This document shows, piece by piece, positions 54,480-63,917 of a stretch of 64,000 nt of DNA. The DNA lies in assembly GCF_025698545.1 (NCBI RefSeq), contig NC_068573.1, forward strand, positions 15,151,874 through 15,215,873, read 5' to 3'. The notes under the pieces are model-generated. The model did not search any database, was not told where the DNA came from, and worked only from the letters and a program-made list of their open reading frames with translations. A program made the position numbers and the translations under genes. Each line of letters opens with the position of its first letter. Position 1 is the first letter of the stretch. This DNA comes from Gossypium raimondii. Taxonomy: Eukaryota > Streptophyta > Magnoliopsida > Malvales > Malvaceae.

Positions 54480-54660
54480 GTCAACTCTAGCGCAATCTAT
54501 TAATATAAAGGTTGCCCGTTCGCACTTGCGCCTCGAATTTGAATGCAAATTCGACCAAATATCATTTCAAATTATTTATTTCGCACAACGCAAATCACGA
54601 ATGAGTTACTCCACGTGGAGAAAATGCAACTAAAAAAAATATTATATGAAATAAAATGGG

Positions 54661-54779
54661 AGGGGTGCAACACGATGACTTCCCAGGGGGTCACCCATCT
54701 TGGTACTACTCTCGCCCAAGCACGCTTTATGCGGAGTTCTGATGGGATACCATGCATTAGTGCTAGTATGATCGCACCC
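54661..54779 (-). rRNA. 5S rRNA copy 185 (type p)
   Basis: 119 nt. acgatgac; cacgctttatgcgg. Confidence 0.92.
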
Positions 54780-54960
54780 GTCAACCCTTGTGCAATCTAC
54801 TCATATAAAGGTTGCCCCTTATCGCAAATGCGCCTCAAATTTTAATGTAAATTCGACCAAATATCGTTTCAAATTATTTATTTTGCAAAACGCAAATAAC
54901 GAATGAGTTACACCACGTGAAGAAAATGCAACTAAAAAAAATTATATGAAATAAAATGGG

Positions 54961-55080
54961 TGGTGTGCAATATGTGGACTTCCCAGAAGGTCACCCATAC
55001 AAGTACTACTCTTGCCCAGGCATGCTTGACTGCATAGTTCTGATGGGATCCGGTGCATTAGTGCTGGTATGATCGTACCC
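54961..55080 (-). rRNA. 5S rRNA copy 186 (type q)
   Basis: 120 nt. tggtgtgcaatatg; gcccaggcatgcttgactgc. Confidence 0.92.
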
Positions 55081-55262
55081 GTCAACTCTAGCGCAATCTA
55101 TTAATATAAAGGCAGCCCTTATCGCACTTGCGCCTCGAATTTGAATGCAAATTCGACCAAATATTGTTTCAAATTATTTATTTCGCAGAACGAAAATAAC
55201 GAATGAGTTACACCACGTGGAGAAAATGCAACTAAAAAAAACATTATATGAAATACAATGGG

Positions 55263-55381
55263 ATGGGTGCAACACGAGGACTTCCCAGGATGTCACCCAC
55301 CCTAGTAATGCTCTCGCCCAAGCACGCTTAACTGTGGCGTTTGAATGGGATCCGGTGCATTAGTGCTGGTATGATCGCACC
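55263..55381 (-). rRNA. 5S rRNA copy 187 (type r)
   Basis: 119 nt. tagtaatgctctcg; 5' end cacc|gcc; spacer upstream is noisy. Confidence 0.88.
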
Positions 55382-55562
55382 GCCAACTCTTGCGCAATCC
55401 ATTCATATAACTACGCCCCATATCAAGATTTTATGCGTCGAATTTGACCGCAAATTCACCAAATACCGCTTCAAATTATTTATTTCGCAAAACGATATAA
55501 CGAATGAGTTACACCACGAGAGAAAATGCAACTAAAAAATATATTATATGAAATAAAATGAG

Positions 55563-55676
55563 AGGGTGCAACACGGGACTTTCTAGAGGTCACCCATCCT
55601 CGCATTACTCGCCAAGCACGCTTCAATGCGGAGTTTCGATGGGATCCGATGCATTAGTGCTAGTATGATTGCACCC
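55563..55676 (-). rRNA. 5S rRNA copy 188 (type s)
   Basis: 114 nt. cgggactttctagaggtc; tcgcattactcgcc. Confidence 0.82.
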
Positions 55677-55849
55677 GTCAACTCTTGTGCTATCTATTCA
55701 TATAAAGGCTGCCCTTATCGCAAATGCGCCTCAAATTTTAATGCAAATTCGACCAAATATCGTTTCAAATTATCTATTACGCAAATAACGAATGAGTTAC
55801 ACCACGTGAAGAAATTGCAACAAAAAAATATTATCTGAAATAAAATGGG

Positions 55850-55969
55850 AGGGGTGCAACACGAGGACTTCCCAGAAGGTCACCCATCCTAGTATTTCTC
55901 TCGCCCAAGCGCGCTTAACTGCAATGTGTTGACGGGATCCGGTGCATTAGAGCTAGTATGATCGCACCC
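55850..55969 (-). rRNA. 5S rRNA copy 189 (type t)
   Basis: 120 nt. ccagaaggtcacc; tagtatttctctcg; gcaatgtgttgacgg. Upstream terminates normally. Confidence 0.91.
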
Positions 55970-56149
55970 GTCAACTCTTGCGCAATCTATTCATATAAAG
56001 GCTGCCCCTTATCGCACTTGCGCCTCGAATTTGAATGCAAATTCGACCAAATATCGTTTCAAATTATTTATTTCGGAAAATGCAAATAATGAATGAGTTA
56101 CACCACGGGAAGAAAATGCAACTAAAAAAATTATATGAAATAAATTGGG

Positions 56150-56269
56150 AGGGGTGCAACACGAGGATTTCCCAGGAGGTCACCCATCCTAGTACTACTC
56201 TGGCCCGAGCACGATTACCTGCGGAGTTCAGATGGGATCCGGTGCATTAGTGCTAGTATGATCGCACCC
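56150..56269 (-). rRNA. 5S rRNA copy 190
   Basis: 120 nt. C box intact; tggcccgagcacgattacc. Upstream TATA reads ttcatgtaaagg. Confidence 0.92.
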
Positions 56270-56453
56270 GTCAACTCTTGCTTAATCTATTCATGTAAAG
56301 GCTGCCCCTTATCGCACTTGCGCCTCAAATTAGAATGCAAATTCGATCAAATATCGTTTCAAATTATTTATTTCACAAAACGCAAATAACGAATGAGTTA
56401 CACCACGTGGAGAAAATGCAACTAACAAAAAACATTATATGAAATAAAATGGG

Positions 56454-56569
56454 AGGGTGCACGAGGACTTCCCTGGAGGTCACCCATCCTAGTACTACAC
56501 TTTCCCAAGCACGCTTAACTGCGGAGTTCTGATGGGATCCGGTGCATTAGTGCTGGTCTGAGCGCACCC
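56454..56569 (-). rRNA. 5S rRNA copy 191
   Basis: 116 nt. As copy 178; tactacactttccc. Confidence 0.9.
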
Positions 56570-56752
56570 GTCAACTTTTGCGCAATCTTTTCATATAAAG
56601 GCTGTCCCTTATCGCACTTGCGCCTCGAATTTGAATGCAAATTTGACCAAATATCGTTTCAAACTATTTATTTCGCACAACGCAAATCACGAATGAGTTA
56701 CTCCACGTGGAGAAAATGCAACTAAAAAAAATATTATATGAAATAAAATGGG

Positions 56753-56872
56753 AGGGGTGCAACACGATGACTTCCCAGGGGGTCACCCGTCTTGGTACTA
56801 CTCTCGCCCAAGCACGCTTCAATGCGGAGTTCTGATGGGATACCATGCATTAGTGCTAGTATGATCGCACCC
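56753..56872 (-). rRNA. 5S rRNA copy 192 (type p)
   Basis: 120 nt. C box cccgtcttggtac; 5' flank gttaaccc. Confidence 0.91.
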
Positions 56873-57053
56873 GTTAACCCTTGTGCAATCTACTCATATA
56901 AAGGTTGCCCCTTAGCGCAAATGCGCCTCAAATTTTAATGTAAATTCGACCAAATATCGTTTCAAATTATTTATTTCGCAAAACGCAAATAACGAATGAG
57001 TTACACCACGTGAAGAAAATGCAACTAAAAAAAATTATATGAAATAAAATGGG

Positions 57054-57167
57054 TGGGTGCAATATGTGGACTTCCGTAAGGTCACCCATACAAGTACTAC
57101 TCTTGCCCCTGCATGCTTGATCGCATAGTTCGATGGGATCGGTGCATTAGTTTGGTATGATCGTGCC
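57054..57167 (-). rRNA. 5S rRNA copy 193 (type q)
   Basis: 114 nt. ttccgtaaggtc; gcccctgcatgcttgatcg; gatcgtgcc. Confidence 0.83.
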
Positions 57168-57349
57168 GCCAACTCTAGCGCAATCTATTAATATAAAGGC
57201 AGCCCTTATCGCACTTGCGCCTCGAATTTGAATGCAAATTCGACCAAATATTGTTTCAAATTATTTATTTCGCAGAACGAAAATAACGAATGAGTTACAC
57301 CACGTGGAGAAAATGCAACTAAAAAAAACATTATATGAAATACAATGGG

Positions 57350-57469
57350 ATGGGGGCAACACGAGGACTTCCCAGGATGTCACCCACCCTAGTAATACTC
57401 TCGCCCAAGCACGCTTAACTGTGGCGTTTGAATGGGATCCGGTGCATTAGTGCTGGTATGATCGCACCC
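57350..57469 (-). rRNA. 5S rRNA copy 194 (type r)
   Basis: 120 nt. atgggggcaacacg; otherwise as copy 181. Confidence 0.92.
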
Positions 57470-57651
57470 GTCAACTCTTGCGCAATCCATTCATATAACG
57501 GCTGCCCCATATCGCACTTGCGCGTCGAATTTGACTGCAAATTCGACCAAATACCGTTTCAAATTATTTATTTCGCAAATCGCATATAACGAATGAGTTA
57601 CACCACGTAGAGAAAATGCAACTAAAAAAATATTATATGAAATAAAATGAG

Positions 57652-57771
57652 AGGGGTGCAACACGGGGACTTTCTAGGAGGTCACCCATCCTCGTACTAC
57701 TCTCGCCCAAGCACGCTTCAATGCGGAGTTCTGATGGGATCCGATGCATTAGTGCTAGTATGATTGCACCC
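57652..57771 (-). rRNA. 5S rRNA copy 195 (type s)
   Basis: 120 nt. Clean; catcctcgtactactctcgccc. Confidence 0.92.
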
Positions 57772-57944
57772 GTCAACTCTTGTGCTATCTATTCATATAA
57801 AGGCTGCCCTTATCGCAAATGCGCCTCAAATTTTAATGCAAATTCGACCAAATATCGTTTCAAATTATCTATTACGCAAATAACGAATGAGTTACACCAC
57901 GTGAAGAAATTGCAACAAAAAAATATTTTCTGAAATAAAATGGG

Positions 57945-58063
57945 AGGGGTGCAACACGAGGACTTCCCAGAAGGTCACCCATCCTAGTATTTCTCTCGCC
58001 CAAGCGCGCTTAACTGCAATGTGTTGACGGGATCCGGTGCATTAGAGCTAGTATGATCGCATC
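57945..58063 (-). rRNA. 5S rRNA copy 196 (type t)
   Basis: 119 nt. As copy 189 with 5' end gcatc|gcc. Confidence 0.88.
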
Positions 58064-58231
58064 GCCAACTCTTGCATAATCTATTCATATAAAGGTCGCC
58101 TTTATCAAGATTGCGCGCTCGAATTTGAATGCAAATTCGACCAAATATCGTTTCAAATTATTTATTTCGGAAAACGCAAATAATGAATGAGTTACACCAC
58201 GGGAAGAAAATGCAACTAAATAATTATTTAT

Positions 58232-58263
58232 TCCGGTGCATTAGTGCTGGTCTGAGCGCACCC
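58232..58263 (-). pseudogene. 5S copy 197, 32 bp remnant
   Basis: Only the first 32 RNA nucleotides remain (tccggtgcattag to gagcgcaccc), behind an intact promoter. The internal promoter, RNA 3' part and terminators are gone; the sequence joins spacer at ctaaataattatttat. It is the relic of a copy 191-like unit, which shortens this turn of block 5. Confidence 0.88.
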
Positions 58264-58448
58264 GTCAACTTTTGCGCAATCTTTTCATATAAAGGTCGCC
58301 TTTATCAAGATTTCTGCTCCTCGAATTTGAATGCAAATTCGACCAAATATCGTTTCAAACTATTTATTTCGCACAACGCAAATCACGAATGAGTTACTCC
58401 ACGTGGAGAAAATGCAACTAAAAAAAATATTATATGAAATAAAATGGG

Positions 58449-58568
58449 AGGGGTGCAACACGATGACTTCCCAGGGGGTCACCCGTCTTGGTACTACTCT
58501 CGCCCAAGCACACTTCAATGCGGAGTTCTGATGGGATACCATGCATTAGTGCTAGTATGATCGCACCC
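58449..58568 (-). rRNA. 5S rRNA copy 198 (type p)
   Basis: 120 nt. As copy 192; caagcacacttcaatg. Confidence 0.91.
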
Positions 58569-58749
58569 GTTAACCCTTGTGCAATCTACTCATATAAAGG
58601 TTGCCCCTTATCGCAAATGCGCCTCAAATTTTAATGTAAATTCGACCAAATATCGTTTCAAATTATTTATTTCGCAAAACGCAAATAACGAATGAGTTAC
58701 ACCACGTGAAGAAAATGCAACTAAAAAAAATTATATGAAATAAAATGGG

Positions 58750-58869
58750 TGGGGTGCAATATGTGGACTTCCCAGAAGGTCACCCATACAAGTACTACTC
58801 TTGCCCAGGCATGCTTGACTGCATAGTTCTGATGGGATCCGGTGCATTAGTGCTGGTATGATCGTACCC
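58750..58869 (-). rRNA. 5S rRNA copy 199 (type q)
   Basis: 120 nt. As copy 186, clean. Confidence 0.92.
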
Positions 58870-59048
58870 GCCAACTCTAGCACAATCTATTAATATAAAG
58901 GCGCCTTTATCGATTTGGCGCCGAATTTGAATGCAAATTCGACCAAATATTGTTTCAAATTATTTATTTCGCAGAATGAAAATAACGAATGAGTTACACC
59001 ACGTGGAGAAAATGCAACTAAAAAAAACATTATATGAAATACAATGGG

Positions 59049-59165
59049 ATGGGTGCAACACGAGGACTTCCCAGGATGTCACCCACCCTAGTAATACTCT
59101 CGCCCAAGCACGCTTAATCGTGGCGCTTGAATGGGATCCGCATTAGTGCCGGTATGATCGCACTC
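59049..59165 (-). rRNA. 5S rRNA copy 200 (type r)
   Basis: 117 nt. taatcgtggcgcttg; ggatccgcattagtgccgg. Confidence 0.85.
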
Positions 59166-59337
59166 ACAACTCTTGCGCAATCCATTCATATAACGGTGCC
59201 CCATATCGATTTTGCGCTCAATTTGACCGCAAATTCACCAAATACCGCTTCAAATTATTTATTTCAAAACGATATAACTAATGAGTTACACCACGAGAGA
59301 AAATGCAACTAAAAAATATTATATGAAATAAAATGAG

Positions 59338-59453
59338 AGGGTGCAACACGGGACTTTCTAGGAGGTCACCCATCCTCGTATTACTCTCGCCAAGCACGCT
59401 TCAATGCGGAGTTCGATGGGATCCGATGCATTAGTGCAAGTATGATTGCACCC
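59338..59453 (-). rRNA. 5S rRNA copy 201 (type s)
   Basis: 116 nt. cgggactttc; catcctcgtattac. Confidence 0.87.
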
Positions 59454-59637
59454 GTCAACTCTTGTGCTATCTATTCATATAAAGGTTGCCCCTTATCGCA
59501 AATGCGCCTCGAATTTTAATGCAAATTTGACCAAATATCGTTTCAAATTATTTATTTCGCAAAACGCAAATAACGAATGAGTTACACCACGTGGAGAAAA
59601 TGCAACTAACAAAAAACATTATATGAAATAAAGTGGG

Positions 59638-59756
59638 AGGGGTGTAACACGAGGACTTCCCAGGAGGTTACCTAGCCTAATACTACTCTCGCCCAAGCAC
59701 ACTTCATCATGGAGTTCGATGGGATCCGGTGCATTAGTGCTTGTATGATCGCACTG
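59638..59756 (-). rRNA. 5S rRNA copy 202 (type t)
   Basis: 119 nt. As copy 183 (ggttacctagcctaatac) with catcatgg. Confidence 0.86.
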
Positions 59757-59938
59757 CTCAACTCTTCCGCAATCTATTCATATAAAGGCTGTCCCTTATC
59801 GCACTTGTGCCTCGAATTTTAATGCAAATTGGACTGAATATCATTTCAAATTATTTATTTCGCGTAACGCAAATAACGTAATGAGTTAGACCACGGAGAA
59901 AATGCAACTAACAAAACCATTATATGAAATAAAATGGG

Positions 59939-60053
59939 AGGGTGCAACACGAGGACTTCCTGTGAGGTCACCCATCCTAGTACTACACTCGCCTGTGCAC
60001 GCTTGATCATGAGTTCGATTGATCCGTGCATTATCACTGGTATGATCATACCC
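59939..60053 (-). rRNA. 5S rRNA copy 203
   Basis: 115 nt. Noisy partner of copy 184: cctgtgagg, gcctgtgcacgc, cattatcactgg. Confidence 0.82.
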
Positions 60054-60232
60054 ACAACTCTAGCGCAATCTATTAATATAAAGGTCGCCTGTCAAGATTT
60101 GCGCGCCGAATTTGAATGCAAATTCACCAAATATCATTTCAAATTATTTATTTCAAGACAACGCAAATCACGAATGAGTTACTCCACGTGGAGAAAATGT
60201 AACTAAAAAAATATTATATGAACTAAAATGGG

Positions 60233-60352
60233 AGGGGTGTAACACGATGACTTCCCAGGGGGTCACCCATCTTGGTACTACTCTCGCCCAAGCACGCTTT
60301 AATGCGGAGTTCTGATGGGATACCATGCATTAGTGCTAGTATGATCGCACCC
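60233..60352 (-). rRNA. 5S rRNA copy 204 (type p)
   Basis: 120 nt. ggtgtaacacgatgac; gctttaatgcgg. Confidence 0.92.
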
Positions 60353-60533
60353 GTCAACCCTTGTGCAATCTACTCATATAAAGGTTGCCCCTTATCGCAA
60401 ATGCGCCTCAAATTTTAATGTAAATTTGACCAAATATCATTTCAAATTATTTATTTCCCAAAACGCAAATAACGAATGAGTTACACCACGTGAAGAAAAT
60501 GCAACTAAAAAAAATTACATGAAATAAAATGGG

Positions 60534-60653
60534 TGGGGTGCAATATGTGGACTTCCCAGAAGGTCACCCATACAAGTACTACTCTTGCCCAGGCATGCTT
60601 GACTGCATAGTTCTGATGGGATCCGCTGCATTAGTGCTGGTATGATCGTACCC
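60534..60653 (-). rRNA. 5S rRNA copy 205 (type q)
   Basis: 120 nt. As copy 199; ggatccgctgc. Confidence 0.92.
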
Positions 60654-60834
60654 GTCAACTCTAGCGCAATCTATTAATATAAAGGCTGCCCGTTCGCACT
60701 TTCGCCTCGAATTTGAATGCAAATTCGACCAAATATCATTTCAAATTATTTATTTCGCACAACGCAAATAACGAATGAGTTACACCACGTGGAGAAAATG
60801 CAACTAAAAAAAATATTATATGAAATAAAATGGG

Positions 60835-60954
60835 AGGGGTGCAACACGAGGACTTCGCAGGAGGTCACCCATCCTCGTACTACTCTCGCCCAAGCACGCT
60901 TCAATGCGGAGTTCTGATGGGATCCGATGCATTAGTGCTAGTATGATTGCACCC
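60835..60954 (-). rRNA. 5S rRNA copy 206
   Basis: 120 nt. cttcgcagg; catcctcgtac; gattgcaccc, as copies 159 and 165. Confidence 0.93.
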
Positions 60955-61135
60955 GTCAACTCTTGTGCTATCTATTCATATAAAGGTTGCCCCTTATCGC
61001 AAATGCACCTCGAATTTTAATGCAAATTCGACCAAATATCGTTTCAAATTATTTATTTCGCAAAACGCAAATAACGAACGAGTTACACCACGTGAAGAAA
61101 TTGCAACTAAAAAAAATTATATGAAATAAAATGGG

Positions 61136-61255
61136 AAGGGTGCAATACGAGGACTTCCCAGGAGATTACCTAGCCTAGTACTACTCTCGCCCAGGCACGC
61201 TTGACTGCGGAGTTCTGATGGGATCCGGTACAGTAGTGCTTGTATGATCGCACCA
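61136..61255 (-). rRNA. 5S rRNA copy 207
   Basis: 120 nt. ggagattacctagcc in the C box; ggtacagtagtgc. Confidence 0.9.
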
Positions 61256-61439
61256 GTCAACTCTTCCGCAATCTATTCATATAAAGGCTGCCCCTTATCG
61301 CACTTGTGCCTCGAATTTTAATGCAAATTCGACCGAATATCGTTTCAAATTATTTATTTCACATAACGCAAATAATAAATGAGTTAGACCACATGGAGAA
61401 AATGCAACTAACAAAAAACATTATATGAAATAAAATGGG

Positions 61440-61559
61440 AGGAGTGCAACACGAGGACTTCCCAGGAGGTCACCCATCCTAGTATTACTCTCAGCCAAGC
61501 ACGTTTAACTGCGGCGTTTGAATGGGATCCGGTGCATTAGTGCTGGTATGATCGCACCC
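61440..61559 (-). rRNA. 5S rRNA copy 208
   Basis: 120 nt. tagtattactctcagcc; resembles copy 167. Confidence 0.92.
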
Positions 61560-61742
61560 GTCAACTCTTGCGCAATCTATTTATATAAAGGCTGCCCCTT
61601 ATCGCACTTACGCCTCAAATTTCAATGCAATTTCGACCAAATATCATTTCAAATTATTTATTTCGCACAACGCAAAAAACGAATGAGTTACACCACGTGG
61701 AGAAAATGCAACTGAAAAAAACATTATATGAAATAAAATGGG

Positions 61743-61862
61743 ATGGGTGCAACACGAGGATTTCCCAGGATGTCACCCATCCTCGTACTACTCTCACCCA
61801 AGCACGCTTCAATGCGGAGTTCTGATGGGATACCATGCATTAGTGCTAGTATCATCGCACCC
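61743..61862 (-). rRNA. 5S rRNA copy 209
   Basis: 120 nt. gatgtcacccatcctcg; taccatgcattagtgctagtatc. Confidence 0.92.
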
Positions 61863-62042
61863 GTCAACTCTTGTGCAATCTATTCATATAAAGGTTGCCC
61901 CTTATCGCAAATGTGCCTCGAATTTTAATGCAAATTGGACCAAATATCGTTTCAAATTATTTATTTCGCAAAACTCAAATAACGAATGAGTTACACCACG
62001 TGGAGAAAATCCAACTAAAAAAATTATACGAAATAAAATGGG

Positions 62043-62162
62043 AGGGGTGCAATACGAGGACTTCCCAGGAGGTCACCCATCCTAGTACTACTCTCGCCCA
62101 GGCACGCTTGACTACGGAGTTCAGATGGGATGCAGTGCATTAGTGCTGGTATGATCGTACCC
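62043..62162 (-). rRNA. 5S rRNA copy 210
   Basis: 120 nt. gcaatacgagg; C box intact; ggatgcagtgc loses BamHI. Confidence 0.93.
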
Positions 62163-62344
62163 GTCAACTCTAGCGCAATCTATTAATATAAAGGCTGCCC
62201 TTATCGCACTTGCGCCTCGAATTTGAATGCAAATTCGTCCAAATATTGTTTCAAATTATTTATATCGCAAAACGCAAATAATGAATGAGTTAGACCACGT
62301 GGAGAAAATGCAACTAAAAAAAACATTATATGAAATAAAATGGG

Positions 62345-62464
62345 ATGGGTGCAACACGAGGACTTCCCAGGATGTCACCCACCCTAGTAATACTCTCGCC
62401 CAAGCACGCTTCACTGCGGCATTTGAATAGGATCCGGTGCATTAGTCCTGGTATGATAGCACCC
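62345..62464 (-). rRNA. 5S rRNA copy 211 (type r-like)
   Basis: 120 nt. caccctagtaatac; 5' part gtcctggtatgatagc. Its upstream spacer is rearranged (62465-62596). Confidence 0.91.
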
Positions 62465-62596
62465 GTCAACTCTTGCGCAATCCATTCATATAAAGGCTGC
62501 CCCTTATCGCACTTGCGCAATCCATTCATATAAGGAATTAGTTACACCACGTGAAGAAAATGCAACTACAAAAAATATTATATGAAATAAAATGGG
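62465..62596 (-). other. Shortened spacer with duplicated proximal promoter (copy 211)
   Basis: The spacer is about 132 bp instead of 180. After the normal TATA region, cttgcgcaatccattcatataa recurs at about 62512-62533 and then joins aggaattagttacacc, so stem-loop 1 and the middle spacer are missing. The shared string cttgcgc suggests a template jump. Confidence 0.85.
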
Positions 62597-62716
62597 AAGG
62601 GTTCCACGCGAGGACTTCCCAGGAGGTCACCCATCCTCGTACTACTCTCGCCCAAACGCACTTAACTGTGGAGTTCTGATGGGATCCGATGCATTAGTGC
62701 TAGTATGATCGCACCC
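62597..62716 (-). rRNA. 5S rRNA copy 212
   Basis: 120 nt. 3' end aagggttccacgcgagg disrupts helix I; gcccaaacgcac in the A box. Confidence 0.9.
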
Positions 62717-62899
62717 ATCAACTCTTGTGCAATCTATTCATATAAAGGTTGGCACTTATCGCAAATGCGGCTCGAATTTTAATGCAAATTCGACAAAATA
62801 TCGTTTCAAATTAGGTATTTCGTAGAACGCAAATAACGAATAAGTTACACCACGTGAAGAAAATGCAGCAAATAAAAATATTATATGAAATAAAATGGG

Positions 62900-63019
62900 A
62901 GGGGTGCAACACGAGGACCTCCTAGGAGGCCACCCATCCTAGTACTACTCTCATCCAAGCACGCTTAACTGTAGAGTTCTGATGGGATCCGGTACATTAG
63001 TGCTGGTATCATAGCTCCC
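62900..63019 (-). rRNA. 5S rRNA copy 213
   Basis: 120 nt. cctcctaggaggccaccc; 5' end catagctccc. Confidence 0.91.
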
Positions 63020-63202
63020 ATCAACTCTTGTGCAATCTAATGATATAAAGGATGCCCCTTATCGCACTTGCGCCTCGAATTTGGATGCAAATTCGACCAA
63101 ATATCGTTTTAAATTATTTATTTCGCAAAACGCGAATAACGAATGAGTTACACCACGTGGAGAAAATGCAACCAAAAAAAATATTATATGATATAAAATG
63201 GC

Positions 63203-63322
63203 AGGGGTGCAACACGAGGACTTCCTAGGAGGTCACTCATCCTCGTACTACTCTCGCCCAAGCACGCTTCAATGCAGAGTTCTGATGGGATCCGATGCAT
63301 TAGTGCTAGTATGATCACACCC
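63203..63322 (-). rRNA. 5S rRNA copy 214
   Basis: 120 nt. ggtcactcatcctcg; gcttcaatgcagag. Confidence 0.92.
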
Positions 63323-63502
63323 ATCAACTCTTGTGCAAGCTATTCATATAAAGGTTGCCCCTTATCGCAAATGCGCCTCAAATTTTAATGCAAATTCGAC
63401 TAAATATCGTTTCAAATTATTTATTTCGCAAAACGCAAGTAACGAATGAGTTACACCACGTGAAGAAAATGCAACTAAAAAAATTATATGAAATAAAATG
63501 GG

Positions 63503-63622
63503 AGGGGTACAATACGAGGACTTCCAAGGAGGTCACCCATCCTAGTACTACTCTCGCCCAGGCACGCTTAACTACGGCGTTTTGATGGGATCCGGTGCAT
63601 TAGTGCTGGTATGATCGCATCG
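63503..63622 (-). rRNA. 5S rRNA copy 215
   Basis: About 120 nt. ggtacaatacgagg; 5' end unclear (gatcgcatcgcacaac). Confidence 0.87.
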
Positions 63623-63797
63623 CACAACCCTTGCATAATCTAATCATATAAAGGTCGCCCTTATCGCACTTTGCCTCAATTTTAATTCAAATTAATCGAA
63701 TATCGCTTCAAATTATTTATTTCGATAACGCAAATAACGAATGAGTTACACCACGGGAGAAAATGCGACTAAAAAATATTATATGAAATAAAATGGG

Positions 63798-63917
63798 AGG
63801 TACAAAGACTAAGACTTCCCAAAGCAGTCACCCATCCTCGTACTACTCTCGCCCAAGCACGCTTCAATGCGGAGTTCTGATGGGACCCTATGCATTAGGG
63901 CTAGTATAATCGCACCC
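63798..63917 (-). rRNA. 5S rRNA copy 216
   Basis: About 120 nt. 3' end garbled (aggtacaaagactaag), ccaaagcagtcacc; gggaccctatgc. Confidence 0.83.

Larger units (their letters stand above)
52551..60653 (-). repeat. Higher-order repeat block 5 (types p-t, five turns)
   Basis: p (cagggggtcacccatcttgg, gataccatgc) starts at 52851, 54661, 56753, 58449 and 60233. q (tgggtggggtgcaatatgtg, cccatacaagtac) starts at 53151, 54961, 57054, 58750 and 60534. r (gaaatacaatgggatggg, caccctagtaatac) starts at 53452, 55263, 57350 and 59049. s (gagaggggtgcaacacgggg) starts at 53752, 55563, 57652 and 59338. A variable fifth unit t follows. Turn lengths are 1810, 2092, 1696 and 1784 bp, changed by insertion or loss of units. 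Confidence 0.87.
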
